A stretch of DNA of 64,000 nt from G963422595 sp963422595 (lineage in GTDB: Bacteria; Pseudomonadota; Gammaproteobacteria; UBA4575): contig OY730298.1 in assembly GCA_963422595.1 (NCBI GenBank), forward strand, positions 620,001-684,000, given 5' to 3'. Positions within the stretch are counted from its first letter, which is position 1; the number at the start of each line of letters is the position of its first letter. The position numbers and the translations under genes were made by a program. Below the pieces are notes generated by a model. The model worked only from the letters and a program-made list of their open reading frames with translations, searched no databases and was not told where the DNA came from. Shown one piece after another: positions 17,353-26,974 of the stretch.

Positions 17353-17538
17353 AGCCACAGCCCCTGGCAACCATATAAACTCAGGGTATCGTATATGATT
17401 AAAGCGTGAACGGGTAGCTTAACAAATGGTTATAAGGCCACCTTAAACTAGTATAATTTTATTTTTGTTGAATCATTGTTGCATCGCCAGCACACTTACA
17501 CTACCAAAAAACAATAACTTTACGCGGAGTTCTGAATA

Positions 17539-18318
17539 ATGTTCACCAGCAATCCCTTTGCTGAGCTTTCGGTGCACGTAGCTTCCGGAGTCACACAGAC
17601 CTATGTCGTGATCATGCTCGTTCTGGTCGTGGCCGGCACCCTGATTGACGTCATACACAAAAAAAGTGCTAAATACTTCTTTGAAGACTGGCAAAAGTCG
17701 AAGCACAAAGGGTCGAAGCAAGTCGGTGGTGGGGAAGTCATGGCCATGGCGGCACAAACCCTGGCAAGTGAGGTATTAACGTCATCGGAGTTTTGCACCG
17801 CCAGGCGCAGAATTGCCCATCTGCTGACAATGTACGGTTTTGTCGCATATCTGATTGCCACCGCCATCATGGTGTTTGGATACCCGACCGCCACCAATCC
17901 GACGCCCGTTATGTGGCCGCTGTTATGGCATCTCGGGGCATTGATGGTATGTGTTGGCGGCTACTGGTTCTGGTTCTTCATTCGGGTTGACGTCGTGGCC
18001 GAGGGCAATTCACCGTTTCACGTCATGCGTGCTGACCTGTTTATACTCTCACTGGTTGCCAGCACCACGCTGGCCTTGGCATGGTCATGGTTACAGGGGT
18101 CAATCATTGGGTGGCTGATTTTCGGGCTATATGTACTTGCCACCACGATATTATTCGGTTCCATACCCTGGTCCAAGTTCGCGCACATGTTCTTCAAGCC
18201 CGCTGCCGCCCTGCAAAAAAGAGTAGCCGAAGCAGACGGTTCAAGAAGCAACTTACCGGCGCCGGCTGACAAGCCTGAAACGTTTGGTAAAGCCAGCGGA
18301 CTACCGCAGAATTATTAA
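17539..18318 (+). CDS. aprM: AprM, membrane anchor of adenylylsulfate reductase
   Basis: The 259-residue integral membrane protein has about five to six hydrophobic helices, with histidines placed in them (AHLLTMYGF, LLWHLGALM) that could hold haem, and the conserved GSIPWSKFAHMFFKPAAALQKR near the C-terminus, as in heterodisulfide-reductase/succinate-dehydrogenase-like anchors. In sulfur oxidisers AprM is thought to receive electrons from AprBA into the quinone pool where QmoABC is absent. It directly precedes aprB and aprA on the same strand. Confidence 0.92.
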   Translation: MFTSNPFAELSVHVASGVTQTYVVIMLVLVVAGTLIDVIHKKSAKYFFEDWQKSKHKGSKQVGGGEVMAMAAQTLASEVLTSSEFCTARRRIAHLLTMYGFVAYLIATAIMVFGYPTATNPTPVMWPLLWHLGALMVCVGGYWFWFFIRVDVVAEGNSPFHVMRADLFILSLVASTTLALAWSWLQGSIIGWLIFGLYVLATTILFGSIPWSKFAHMFFKPAAALQKRVAEADGSRSNLPAPADKPETFGKASGLPQNY

Positions 18319-18355
18319 GTTAGATTGGTTGGTCGGATACGGGCGGGTACTGGTG

Positions 18356-18369
18356 CAGGTGATCACCTG
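18356..18369. promoter_or_regulatory. 14-bp perfect palindrome between aprM and aprB
   Basis: CAGGTGATCACCTG is fully self-complementary and lies in the 104-bp aprM-aprB gap. It could be an operator or an mRNA processing/attenuation hairpin; no T-run follows. Just upstream of aprB there is a mini-ORF (ATGACAGAATAA, 18410-18421) preceded by GGAG, ending 1 nt before the aprB ATG, so ribosomes may reach aprB by reinitiation. Confidence 0.4.
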
Positions 18370-18422
18370 GTCATCAGCATCAGCATAATTGTATACACAA
18401 CAACAGGAGATGACAGAATAAC

Positions 18423-18887
18423 ATGCCTACTTTCGTTTATATGACCCGTTGCGATGGTTGCGGTCACTGCGTTGATATTTGTCCATCAGATATTATGCAC
18501 ATCGACAAAACCTATCGCCGCGCCTACAACATTGAACCCAATATGTGCTGGGAGTGCTACTCCTGCGTAAAGGCTTGTCCGCAAAACGCCATTGACGCGC
18601 GCGGCTACGCCGACTTTGCGCCTCTCGGTCACAGTGTCAGAGTGCTGCGTGAAGAGGAAAAGGGCACAATATCCTGGAAGATCAAGTTTCGTGATGGCCG
18701 CGAAAAGAATTTTGTCTCGCCCATCCGCACTACAAAATGGGGGACGATTCCATCACCGGCTGATCTGCAAGTGCCTGGCGCGGAAGCGCTGCAATCCCAG
18801 GAACTCGCGCACGAGCCGGACGCGCTCAACGTCAGTAGTGGGTTACCCGCATTGAAGCCGGCTCAACTCAAGCAGGGAGCGGTCTAG
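18423..18887 (+). CDS. aprB: Adenylylsulfate reductase beta subunit
   Basis: The 154-residue iron-sulfur subunit has the two ferredoxin motifs CDGCGHCVDICP and CWECYSCVKACP for two [4Fe-4S] clusters, and the extended C-terminal arm that wraps around AprA (DGREKNFVSPIRTTKWGTIP). It carries electrons between the AprA flavin and the membrane anchor. Its stop codon overlaps the aprA start (TAGTG), so both subunits are translated together. Confidence 0.97.
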   Translation: MPTFVYMTRCDGCGHCVDICPSDIMHIDKTYRRAYNIEPNMCWECYSCVKACPQNAIDARGYADFAPLGHSVRVLREEEKGTISWKIKFRDGREKNFVSPIRTTKWGTIPSPADLQVPGAEALQSQELAHEPDALNVSSGLPALKPAQLKQGAV

Positions 18888-20731
18888 TGGGATGGTTTAA
18901 TCAAAGAAAAACAGTGTTCGTGGATTCCGACGTGCTCGTCGTTGGTGGTGGCATGGCCGGTTGTGGTGCCACCTATGAGTCCAAATACTGGGGGCGCGAC
19001 CTGAAGGTAGTTTGTGTTGAAAAAGCCAATATCGAGCGTAGTGGTGCGGTTGCGCAAGGTCTTTACGCCATCAACTGCTACATGGGCATGCAGTGGGGCG
19101 AGAATCAGCCGGAGGACCACGTCCGCTACGCGCGCAGCGACCTCATGGGGCTGGTGCGCGAAGATCTGGGCTATGACATTGCTCGGCACGTAGACTCCAC
19201 AGTGCACAAATTTGAAGAGTGGGGGCTTCCCATCATGCGCGATCCGGAGACCGGACGTTACCAGCGCGAAGGCAAATGGCAGATTATGATTCACGGCGAA
19301 AGCTACAAGCCGATCGTTGCCGAAGCTGCCCGCAAGGCTGCTAACGAAGTTTACAACCGCATCATGGTGACCCACCTGCTGATGGACGAAGCCAGGCCCA
19401 ATCGCGTGGCTGGTGCTGTTGGTTTCAACGTTCGTACTGGAGATTTCTACGTCTTTAAGGCCAAGGCCGTAATCGTTTGTGCTGGTGGGGCATCACACAT
19501 TTACAAACCTCGCGCGGTGGGAGAAGGCATGGGACGCACCTGGTATGCCCCGTGGAGTAGTGCCTCGGCCTACGCACTGCCGATTCTTGCTGGTGCTAAA
19601 ATGACACAGATGGAAAATCGCATCGTCCTGGCCCGATTCAAAGACGGTTATGGCCCGGTCGGAGCCTATTTCCTGCACCTCAAGACCTACACCGAAAATG
19701 CGTATGGTGAAGAATACGAATCCAAATGGTACGAGCAAACCAAGCAACTTGTTGGAGACTACATAGACAATCATCCGGTGCCGACCTGTTTACGTAACCA
19801 CGCCTTTCTTGAAGAAATGAAAGCTGGTCGAGGCCCCATTCGCATGGTGACCAAAGAAGCCTTTCAGGATCCGCACAAGGAAACCGTGGGATGGGAAAAC
19901 TTTCTTGGCATGACCATTGGGCAGGCGGTCGTTTGGGCATCGCAAAACATCGATCCCAAGCACGTCAACCCGGAACTGACCACCTCTGAGCCCTACGTCA
20001 TGGGGTCTCATGCGACCTGCTCGGGTGCTTGGGCAAGTGGCCCCGAGGATTGTGCGCCTGCTGATTACCAGTGGGGATACAACCGCATGATGACCGTCGA
20101 GGGGCTATTTGGTGCCGGTGACACCGTTGGTGGTAGCGCGCACAAATTCTCGTCGGGGTCCTACACCGAAGGTCGCATTGCGGCCAAGGCAGCGGTCAAC
20201 TACGTAAACGACCTGAAGAATGAAAAACTGCGAATAAGCGAGAAACAGTATCAGGACCTGAAGGAAATCATCTACCAGCCCCTGGAGAACTACGCAGTTG
20301 GTCGTAACGAGATCGTAGCCGGAACTGTTTCGCCAAGCTATATTTTACCGCTGCATGGTCTTCAGCGTCTGGAAAAAATCATGGACGAATACGCAGGTGG
20401 GATTAGTGCCAACTACATGACTAATGAGCCCCTGCTCACTCGCGGTCTGGAGCTGCTGGACATGCTGAAGGAAGACCTTAACCACATTGGTGCCGAAGAC
20501 CTTCACCAGCTGCAAAGAGCCTGGGAACTTCAGCACCGGTTTATAGCCTCACAGTCGGTAGTCCACCATACCATGTTCCGCAAAGAGACGCGCTGGCCGG
20601 GGTACTACTATCGTGGCGATCATCCAAAGCTGGACGATCAGGACTGGCATTGCCTCACCCTGTCCCGTTATGACCAGGAATCCGACAGCTGGGATATGGA
20701 GAAAGCCCCCGTTCACCACATAATCGACTAA
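18887..20731 (+). CDS. aprA: Adenylylsulfate reductase alpha subunit (FAD)
   Basis: The 614-residue flavoprotein starts at a GTG overlapping the aprB stop. It shows the FAD motif DVLVVGGGMAGCGATYE, RSGAVAQGLYAINCYMGMQ, and the active-site and substrate regions RFKDGYGPVGAYF and SSGSYTEGR. The enzyme joins sulfite and AMP to form APS in sulfur oxidisers (or the reverse in sulfate reducers). The direction here is inferred as oxidative from the AprM partner and the general gene content; no sat or dsr genes are in the window. Confidence 0.97.
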   Translation: MGWFNQRKTVFVDSDVLVVGGGMAGCGATYESKYWGRDLKVVCVEKANIERSGAVAQGLYAINCYMGMQWGENQPEDHVRYARSDLMGLVREDLGYDIARHVDSTVHKFEEWGLPIMRDPETGRYQREGKWQIMIHGESYKPIVAEAARKAANEVYNRIMVTHLLMDEARPNRVAGAVGFNVRTGDFYVFKAKAVIVCAGGASHIYKPRAVGEGMGRTWYAPWSSASAYALPILAGAKMTQMENRIVLARFKDGYGPVGAYFLHLKTYTENAYGEEYESKWYEQTKQLVGDYIDNHPVPTCLRNHAFLEEMKAGRGPIRMVTKEAFQDPHKETVGWENFLGMTIGQAVVWASQNIDPKHVNPELTTSEPYVMGSHATCSGAWASGPEDCAPADYQWGYNRMMTVEGLFGAGDTVGGSAHKFSSGSYTEGRIAAKAAVNYVNDLKNEKLRISEKQYQDLKEIIYQPLENYAVGRNEIVAGTVSPSYILPLHGLQRLEKIMDEYAGGISANYMTNEPLLTRGLELLDMLKEDLNHIGAEDLHQLQRAWELQHRFIASQSVVHHTMFRKETRWPGYYYRGDHPKLDDQDWHCLTLSRYDQESDSWDMEKAPVHHIID

Positions 20732-21117
20732 GCACGCGGGCGGGATAAAAGATAAATTGCTCCATCCGAACTCGCGGACAATGCCCATTGACTTCAGCGC
20801 GCACCAGCGGTGCGCGCCGTATTCTCCTGCTGCAAAATCCTCATCTCATAATCGTCCAACCAGAAACGACAATCGCGAATAATTTTTTATTACGTGCCGG
20901 GCAATACTAACCACAAAGCGCGCATACAACTGATTACCTCGCGTGCGGTGTTATCTACAATCGGGTTAAGAAAATACAGTGCCATCAGTTTGGTCATTAG
21001 CCACCAGTACCTGGCACTGATGCACTCACAACTATAGAGTGGCAGCGTTATAAGTTTAACGTTATAGTCAAAAAATCAACAACCCCCAACAAAAACCTGC
21101 CAATTATCCAACAGCTT
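20732..21117. terminator. Gap after aprA with a strong 9-bp hairpin at 20797-20817
   Basis: GCGCGCACC-agc-GGTGCGCGC is a perfect stem 66 bp after the aprA stop and probably ends or stabilises the apr transcript, although the T-run that follows is weak. The rest of this 386-bp gap (to the acetolactate synthase start) is AT-rich towards its 3' end, with no ORF recognised. Confidence 0.45.
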
Positions 21118-22977
21118 ATGCAACAGGCCCTGCCAACCGCAGACGGTGAGATAGCGACACCCAGCCATCCGTTAGCCGGTACCAGAATGATGGGTTCCGA
21201 TATCATCATGCAAGTACTCGCTCAAGAAGGCAGCGAATTCATATTTGGTTATAGTGGTGGTGCCATACTACCCACTTATGACGCGGTGTTTCGTTTCAAT
21301 GCCGAGACCAATGATTCCATACCTTTAATTGTACCTGCCAACGAACAGGGTGCGGGTTTTATGGCATCCGGTTACGCGCGCGCCAGCGGCAAAGTTGGGG
21401 TAGTAATGGTAACTTCGGGTCCAGGTGCCACCAACACCGTAACCCCGGTGCGTGACTGCATGGCGGATTCCATTCCCATGGTTGTGATCAGTGGCCAGGT
21501 GCCAACCCCCGCGATTGGCAGCGATGGGTTTCAGGAAGCTCCCGTGGCCAACATCATGGGTGCCGTGGCCAAGCACATCTTTTTAGTTACCGATGCGGAA
21601 AAATTAGAAGCCACGGTGCGCACGGCATTTGAAATAGCGCGCACCGGGCGTTCTGGTCCGGTGGTCATAGACGTTCCCAAAGACGTGCAAAACTGGGAGG
21701 GAATTTTTCAAGGCCAGGGCCGGCTTCCCATACGCGGTTATCGCGAGCGCATTGAAGAAATCACCAAAAGTGTTTTAACCGATGCAGATTGTCAATCTTT
21801 CTTTAATGCCTTTGGGCAATCAAAGCGTCCCCTGATTTATGCAGGAGGTGGCGTTATCAACGGCAATGCGGCAGCGGCGGTACGCGCCCTTGCGGACCAG
21901 TTTCAAATACCCGTGGTAACCACGTTAATGGGCATTGGTGCCTACGACACCACGCAAGCGCGTTCACTACACATGCTGGGCATGCACGGCACCGCCTTTG
22001 CCAACTACGCGGTTGACGATTGTGATTTTTTAATTGCCATAGGCGCGCGTTTTGATGATCGTGTTGCGGCAGTACCGGATAAATTTGCGCCCAAAGCGAA
22101 TTTTATCGCACATTTCGACATCGACCCTTCGGAAATACACAAGGTAAAAAGTGTCGACTGGCATCACATCGGCTTATTACCGCAAGCGTTACATAAACTA
22201 TTGGACTATGGAATCAACGAGTATCAATTTTCTGGTGATTTTACCTCCTGGAACGCGCACGTTACCGGCTTAAAAAGCACCTATGCAATGAATTATGATA
22301 CCCAAAGTCATCTGCTTCAGCCCTACGCCGTCATTGAAGAAATAAACAAACACACGAATGGTAAAGCCATCATCAGCACCGGCGTAGGTCAGCATCAAAT
22401 GTGGGCGGCGCAATACTTCGACTTTAAATCGCCGCGGCTATGGCTAACGTCGGGCAGCATGGGCACCATGGGTTTTGGTTTGCCCGCGGCCATCGGCGCG
22501 CAATTCGCCAGGCCCGATTTAGTCGTCATTGACATTGACGGTGACGCCAGTATACGCATGAATATAGGTGAGCTTGAAACCGTGACCACCTATAAGCTAC
22601 CCATAAAAATCGTCGTATTAAATAATCTTGGTGACGGCATGGTGAAACAATGGCAAAAGCTTTTCTTTAAGGGAAGACTATCGGCCAGCGACAAATCCCT
22701 GCATAAGAAAGACTTCGTAAAAGCCGCGCAAGCGGACGGCTACGAATATGCCGTGCGTTTAGAAAAAAAATCAGATCTTACACGGGTGATAAAACAATTT
22801 ATCCACTTCCCAGGCCCCGCCTTTCTAGAAGTAATGATCGATCCTGACGCAGGCGTATACCCCATGGTAGGTCCCGGAATGAGTTACGATCAAATGATCA
22901 CCGGTGACCACATTCCAACACGCAGTGTGGTAGCACCAGAGACCCAAACCGACGTCGATTCATCGGAAATGTTTTAG
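21118..22977 (+). CDS. ilvB: Acetolactate synthase large subunit
   Basis: The 619-residue ThDP enzyme has the catalytic glutamate region IVPANEQGAGFMASGYAR, GPGATNT, the FAD-region QVPTPAIGSDGFQEAP, the ThDP-binding GDASIRMNIGELETV followed by NNLGDGMVKQWQ, and the C-terminal PMVGPGMSYDQMI. It condenses two pyruvates (or pyruvate and 2-ketobutyrate) in branched-chain amino acid synthesis. No ilvN regulatory subunit follows, unusual for the biosynthetic enzyme, so another ALS-type role is possible. The first ~23 residues precede the normal N-terminus (MMGSDIIMQVL at about 21187), and the start may be later. Confidence 0.88.
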   Translation: MQQALPTADGEIATPSHPLAGTRMMGSDIIMQVLAQEGSEFIFGYSGGAILPTYDAVFRFNAETNDSIPLIVPANEQGAGFMASGYARASGKVGVVMVTSGPGATNTVTPVRDCMADSIPMVVISGQVPTPAIGSDGFQEAPVANIMGAVAKHIFLVTDAEKLEATVRTAFEIARTGRSGPVVIDVPKDVQNWEGIFQGQGRLPIRGYRERIEEITKSVLTDADCQSFFNAFGQSKRPLIYAGGGVINGNAAAAVRALADQFQIPVVTTLMGIGAYDTTQARSLHMLGMHGTAFANYAVDDCDFLIAIGARFDDRVAAVPDKFAPKANFIAHFDIDPSEIHKVKSVDWHHIGLLPQALHKLLDYGINEYQFSGDFTSWNAHVTGLKSTYAMNYDTQSHLLQPYAVIEEINKHTNGKAIISTGVGQHQMWAAQYFDFKSPRLWLTSGSMGTMGFGLPAAIGAQFARPDLVVIDIDGDASIRMNIGELETVTTYKLPIKIVVLNNLGDGMVKQWQKLFFKGRLSASDKSLHKKDFVKAAQADGYEYAVRLEKKSDLTRVIKQFIHFPGPAFLEVMIDPDAGVYPMVGPGMSYDQMITGDHIPTRSVVAPETQTDVDSSEMF

Positions 22978-23077
22978 CCCGGCCGTCTTTAATCCCATCC
23001 CTGTCAACCGTTGAAGAATTCACAGTGGCCAAGCTATAGCAGAGCATATTGTTTGTGATGCTTTAGAATGATCGGCT

Positions 23078-23599
23078 ATGGACGACAATCCTCAACAACA
23101 AAGAAAACGCATAGGTAAAGGCATGCTCTATGCCGCGTGGATTTTAGTGCTTGGCATGATGGTTTGGTTTTTTGGCGTGCTGGAAACGAACAAACGCAAC
23201 CCCAATCAAAATGTACATACGCATATCCTTGAAAGCGGTGAGAAAAAAGTAGTATTGCAAAGTGGCAGATACGGTCATTACGTTACCACCGGGAGAATTA
23301 ACAATCAAAAAGTTACGTTTTTAATAGATACGGGCGCCAGCCATGTTTCCATACCGTACCGCGCAGCTAAAAAATTAGGACTTAAACAGGGTGCTCCGTT
23401 ATTAGTTTCGACTGCCAACGGCACGGTTACGGTATACGCTACAACGCTGAACACCGTGAGTATAGGAGAGATCACGTTACATGACATTAAAGCCAGTGTT
23501 AATCCGCATATGCAGGGCGAGAAAATTTTATTAGGGATGTCTTTTCTGCGATACCTGTCCGTCGCTCATCAAGGCAATCAGCTAACGCTTAGACAGTAA
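23078..23599 (+). CDS. Membrane-anchored retropepsin-like aspartic protease (TIGR02281 type)
   Basis: The 173-residue protein has one N-terminal transmembrane helix (about residues 14-33) and a single periplasmic retropepsin-like domain with the catalytic FLIDTGASHVSIP and the closing ILLGMSFLRYL. Such proteins are common in proteobacteria; their substrates are unknown. Monocistronic, between the acetolactate synthase gene and the convergent pfp gene. Confidence 0.87.
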   Translation: MDDNPQQQRKRIGKGMLYAAWILVLGMMVWFFGVLETNKRNPNQNVHTHILESGEKKVVLQSGRYGHYVTTGRINNQKVTFLIDTGASHVSIPYRAAKKLGLKQGAPLLVSTANGTVTVYATTLNTVSIGEITLHDIKASVNPHMQGEKILLGMSFLRYLSVAHQGNQLTLRQ

Positions 23600-23716
23600 T
23601 ATTTTTTTGGGAACTACACACTTAATTTGACGCGGGTATCACAAAATCCGTCGCACCCATATTACGGATATTACGCTTTGCCACAAACTCGTTCATATAA
23701 CGACGCGGGTTTTTTC

Positions 23717-24979
23717 TTAAAGATCAAAGCTCTTGTTCAATATTTTAGGTGCCTGGACATTCTTTAGCCGAATATAATTCGGCAAGCCGGCCTTATAAGG
23801 TGGATAAGCCTCGCCCCTGATTAACGGTGCCAAATAAGTCCTGCATCGTGAAGTAATGCCGAATCCATCTCTGCTGATATAACCGCGCGGCATCGCCTTT
23901 TCTACGTTAGCCACCTTCGCCAGCGGCGTACTGCCAATTTTCCACCTATAAGGTTTATCAGACGTGCGCACGATAGTCGGCATAATGGCGGTTTTGCCGC
24001 GCAGGGCGAACTGCACGGCGGCCTTGCCCACCGCATAGGCGTGATCCAGGTCCGTCTTTGATGCGATATGTCTGGCGGCGCGCTGTAAATAATCGGCCAC
24101 TGCCCAATGATACTTATACCCATACTCCTGCTTAACCATCTCGGCGATAACCGGTGCCACGCCGCCCAACTGCCTATGTCCAAACGCATCGGTGTTGCCG
24201 GCTGCGGCGACAAATTTTCCATCTGCGAAGCGTGCGCCCTCGGAAACGCAAATAACGCAATACCCATACTCCTCCACGCATGCCTTTACGCGCCTCAGGA
24301 ACAACTTTTGATCAAAAGCAATTTCCGGAAACAGGATAATATGTGGTGCCTCATCCGCACGTTCTTTTGCCAGCCCGCTGGCGGCCGCAATCCAACCGGC
24401 ATGGCGTCCCATAACCTCCATAACAAACACCTTAGTGGAAGTTTCCGCCATAGACCTCACGTCAAAGGCCGCCTCCTTAATTGACACCGCGACGTATTTC
24501 GCAACCGAACCGAAACCAGGGCAACTATCCGTAATCGGCAGATCATTATCTACAGTTTTAGGAATACCGATACACTGTATTGGATACCCCATGGTTTTAC
24601 TCAACTGCGAAACCTTATTTGCAGTATCCTGCGAATCCCCGCCGCCGTTATAAAAAAAATAACCGATATTATGTGCCTCAAACACCGCCAGCAGGCGCTC
24701 ATATTGCGCGCGATTCTCCTCAATAGTCTTTAACTTATAACGGCACGAGCCAAACGCCCCGGACGGAGTATGCTTCAATGCCGCGATGGCTCTGGCCGAT
24801 TCCTTTGCAGTATCAATCAAATCCTCGGTAAGTGCGCCGATAATGCCATTGCGGCCGGCATAAACCCTGCCTATCTTATGTTTATATTTACGCGCGGTTT
24901 CGACAACCGCGCATGCAGTGGCGTTAATCACTGCGGTGACGCCGCCCGATTGCGCGTAAAATGCGTTACGTTTCTCCAT
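23717..24979 (-). CDS. pfp: Pyrophosphate-dependent 6-phosphofructokinase
   Basis: The 420-residue enzyme has the N-terminal AQSGGVTAVINATA, the PPi-type GGGDSQDTANK (Asp replacing the Gly of ATP-PFKs), the catalytic PKTVDND and the fructose-6-P loop MEVMGRHAGWIA. The PPi enzyme is reversible and in autotrophs and methylotrophs also serves as sedoheptulose/fructose bisphosphatase for the Calvin cycle, which fits the CbbQ and Apr genes. Divergent from adk. Confidence 0.94.
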   Translation of the reverse strand: MEKRNAFYAQSGGVTAVINATACAVVETARKYKHKIGRVYAGRNGIIGALTEDLIDTAKESARAIAALKHTPSGAFGSCRYKLKTIEENRAQYERLLAVFEAHNIGYFFYNGGGDSQDTANKVSQLSKTMGYPIQCIGIPKTVDNDLPITDSCPGFGSVAKYVAVSIKEAAFDVRSMAETSTKVFVMEVMGRHAGWIAAASGLAKERADEAPHIILFPEIAFDQKLFLRRVKACVEEYGYCVICVSEGARFADGKFVAAAGNTDAFGHRQLGGVAPVIAEMVKQEYGYKYHWAVADYLQRAARHIASKTDLDHAYAVGKAAVQFALRGKTAIMPTIVRTSDKPYRWKIGSTPLAKVANVEKAMPRGYISRDGFGITSRCRTYLAPLIRGEAYPPYKAGLPNYIRLKNVQAPKILNKSFDL

Positions 24980-25134
24980 AAAACTCCCGGTTTAATCGTT
25001 ATTCAAGACACCCCCGGCGTCGACTTTTATCTATCAACGTCATGTACAAATGGTATTCCAATTTAACCAATCAGAGTAGTAGGCGTGATACTGATTCTAG
25101 TGTACACAATATAAAATAATCCCGGAGACACACA

Positions 25135-25791
25135 ATGCGCATCATCTTATTAGGAGGCCCCGGTGCTGGCAAAGGCACACAAGCCAACTACATCAAAGAA
25201 ACATACCATATTCCACAAATATCCACTGGTGACATGCTACGTACCGCCGTCAAAGAAGGCACGCCGCTGGGGTTACAAGCCAAACAAATCATGCAAGCCG
25301 GGGGATTAGTGTCGGACAACATCGTACTTGGGCTGGTGCGCGAGCGAATCGCCAAAAAAGACTGCCAGAACGGTTTTTTATTAGATGGTTTTCCGCGCAC
25401 TATCGCCCAGGCCCACAGCCTCAAAGATCAAGGTACTATCATTGACTACGTGGTGGAAATTGACGTCAATGATGAAACAATCGTCAGGCGCATGAGTGGG
25501 CGGCGCGTACATCCAGCCTCCGGGCGCACCTACCACGTGGTTTTCAACCCGCCCCGGGTCGCAGACCAGGACGACCACACTGGCGAGCCACTCATGCAAC
25601 GTGAAGACGACAAAGAAGACACCGTGCGTGAACGCCTGAAAGTTTATCATCAACAAACCGAACCACTCATTACCTACTACGCCAACTGGGCAGCGGGTGG
25701 AGATGCAAGCGCACCCCAATACATTAAAATTAATGGCATAGGAAAAGTCGAAGCTATTCGCCAGCAAATTTTTGCCGCATTAACTCAATAA
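25135..25791 (+). CDS. adk: Adenylate kinase
   Basis: The 218-residue enzyme has the P-loop GGPGAGKGTQ, the AMP-binding STGDMLR, DGFPRT, and a long LID domain without zinc cysteines (GRRVHPASGRTYHVVFNPP). It balances AMP, ADP and ATP; the APS pathway consumes AMP, so ready AMP supply from this enzyme would be needed (inference). Followed 22 bp later by the DUF3301 gene. Confidence 0.97.
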   Translation: MRIILLGGPGAGKGTQANYIKETYHIPQISTGDMLRTAVKEGTPLGLQAKQIMQAGGLVSDNIVLGLVRERIAKKDCQNGFLLDGFPRTIAQAHSLKDQGTIIDYVVEIDVNDETIVRRMSGRRVHPASGRTYHVVFNPPRVADQDDHTGEPLMQREDDKEDTVRERLKVYHQQTEPLITYYANWAAGGDASAPQYIKINGIGKVEAIRQQIFAALTQ

Positions 25792-25813
25792 TATGTAGCT
25801 CATCAGGTAGCAG

Positions 25814-26155
25814 ATGGAAATCCTGTTAGCCCTACTCGTACTACTGGCCGCAGTCTGGTATTGGCAGGACAGTTTACGCAGCCGTGAGATAACGCTTAAA
25901 CATTGTCGTCAACTGTGCACCGAACACCAGGTTCAGCTACTGGACCAATCGGTACACGTAGACCGCGCAAGGCTTGGGAAAACCTCCGCCAACAAACTAT
26001 GCATACGCAGATTTTATGCGTTTGAATTCAGCATCGAAGGCGTGCATCGTCACCATGGTGTGGCCGTAGTCGCTGCTGGTCAGGTTGAACACCTTGCCTT
26101 ACTGCATCCCGAAGGACAAATAATCAAAAACAATCTGCCCGCCAACGTCAACTAA
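25814..26155 (+). CDS. DUF3301 family protein
   Basis: The 113-residue protein has one N-terminal transmembrane helix (LLALLVLLAAVWYWQDS) followed by a small soluble domain with CRQLCTEHQVQLLDQSV and RRFYAFEFS, the pattern of the DUF3301 family found widely in gammaproteobacteria. Function unknown. Probably co-transcribed with adk. Confidence 0.85.
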   Translation: MEILLALLVLLAAVWYWQDSLRSREITLKHCRQLCTEHQVQLLDQSVHVDRARLGKTSANKLCIRRFYAFEFSIEGVHRHHGVAVVAAGQVEHLALLHPEGQIIKNNLPANVN

Positions 26156-26234
26156 ACCATAGGCGCAAAGCCCGCGCGCAAGGCTTTATGCGGACCTCGT
26201 CAGCGCCCATATACCTAAAACGTGCCAGCAACAC

Positions 26235-26849
26235 TCAAGGGGCATTTGTGGCGCGAAACTCCGACAACTCCCACCCATCCTTAGCGGCAACCATCAACAG
26301 GCAAGACGCCCCGCCGCCAGTGCGCACCTTACCGGCCGCGCCGGGGTTCAACACCCAGGGGACAGCGTGTTGATCGCATACCAGCCGGTGAGTATGTCCA
26401 TACACAACGGCCCTGGCGTACGGAAAGCATTGCCGCAGCCTTACATGCCGGTTCGCGGCCGCATCAAATTGATCCCCGTGCGTGAGTATGACGCTGCCGC
26501 CGGGGAGTTTAATCTCCTCAACCTCATGCAGCGTGGCCAATTCCACGTGTTCTGATGACGGCCATTTAACCGGAACGTCATTATTGCCGCGTACCAGCAC
26601 CACCTCGTCGCCAATAGCCCGTAACTGGCTGATTACCTGTGCCGAACCGATATCGCCGGCATGTAAAATCAACCGACACTTACGTAACCGCTGGCACACG
26701 TGCGGGTCAATATAACCATGCGTATCCGAAACCACGCCGACGTGCACGGAATCGTACTGAGAAAAATCTTTAGCCAAAGCAGTAGCGTGCGCGTTCACCC
26801 CAGCCACTGTAATACATACGGACATCCATCCGCAAATACAAGCTACCAA
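26235..26849 (-). CDS. Metallophosphoesterase, YfcE/MJ0936-type
   Basis: The catalytic core shows all metal motifs: VVSDTHGYID, LILHAGDIG, VRGNND, LTHGDQ and VYGHTH, then WVLNPGAAG. Such enzymes are small phosphodiesterases. The domain begins only at about residue 36; the preceding stretch (MVACICGWMSV..., partly hydrophobic) is not typical of the family, so the true start may be an alternative codon nearer VHVGVVSD. Convergent with adk-DUF3301. Confidence 0.88.
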   Translation of the reverse strand: MVACICGWMSVCITVAGVNAHATALAKDFSQYDSVHVGVVSDTHGYIDPHVCQRLRKCRLILHAGDIGSAQVISQLRAIGDEVVLVRGNNDVPVKWPSSEHVELATLHEVEEIKLPGGSVILTHGDQFDAAANRHVRLRQCFPYARAVVYGHTHRLVCDQHAVPWVLNPGAAGKVRTGGGASCLLMVAAKDGWELSEFRATNAP

Positions 26850-26974
26850 TTCATGTAAAAATATAACTTATTGACGCTTATCAGAGCCCTGAATTTTATA
26901 GTAAGCTCGCCATCAATATTACAGCAGCGACCATATACACCCATTCACTGGCACCAACGCACGCACATCAAGGC

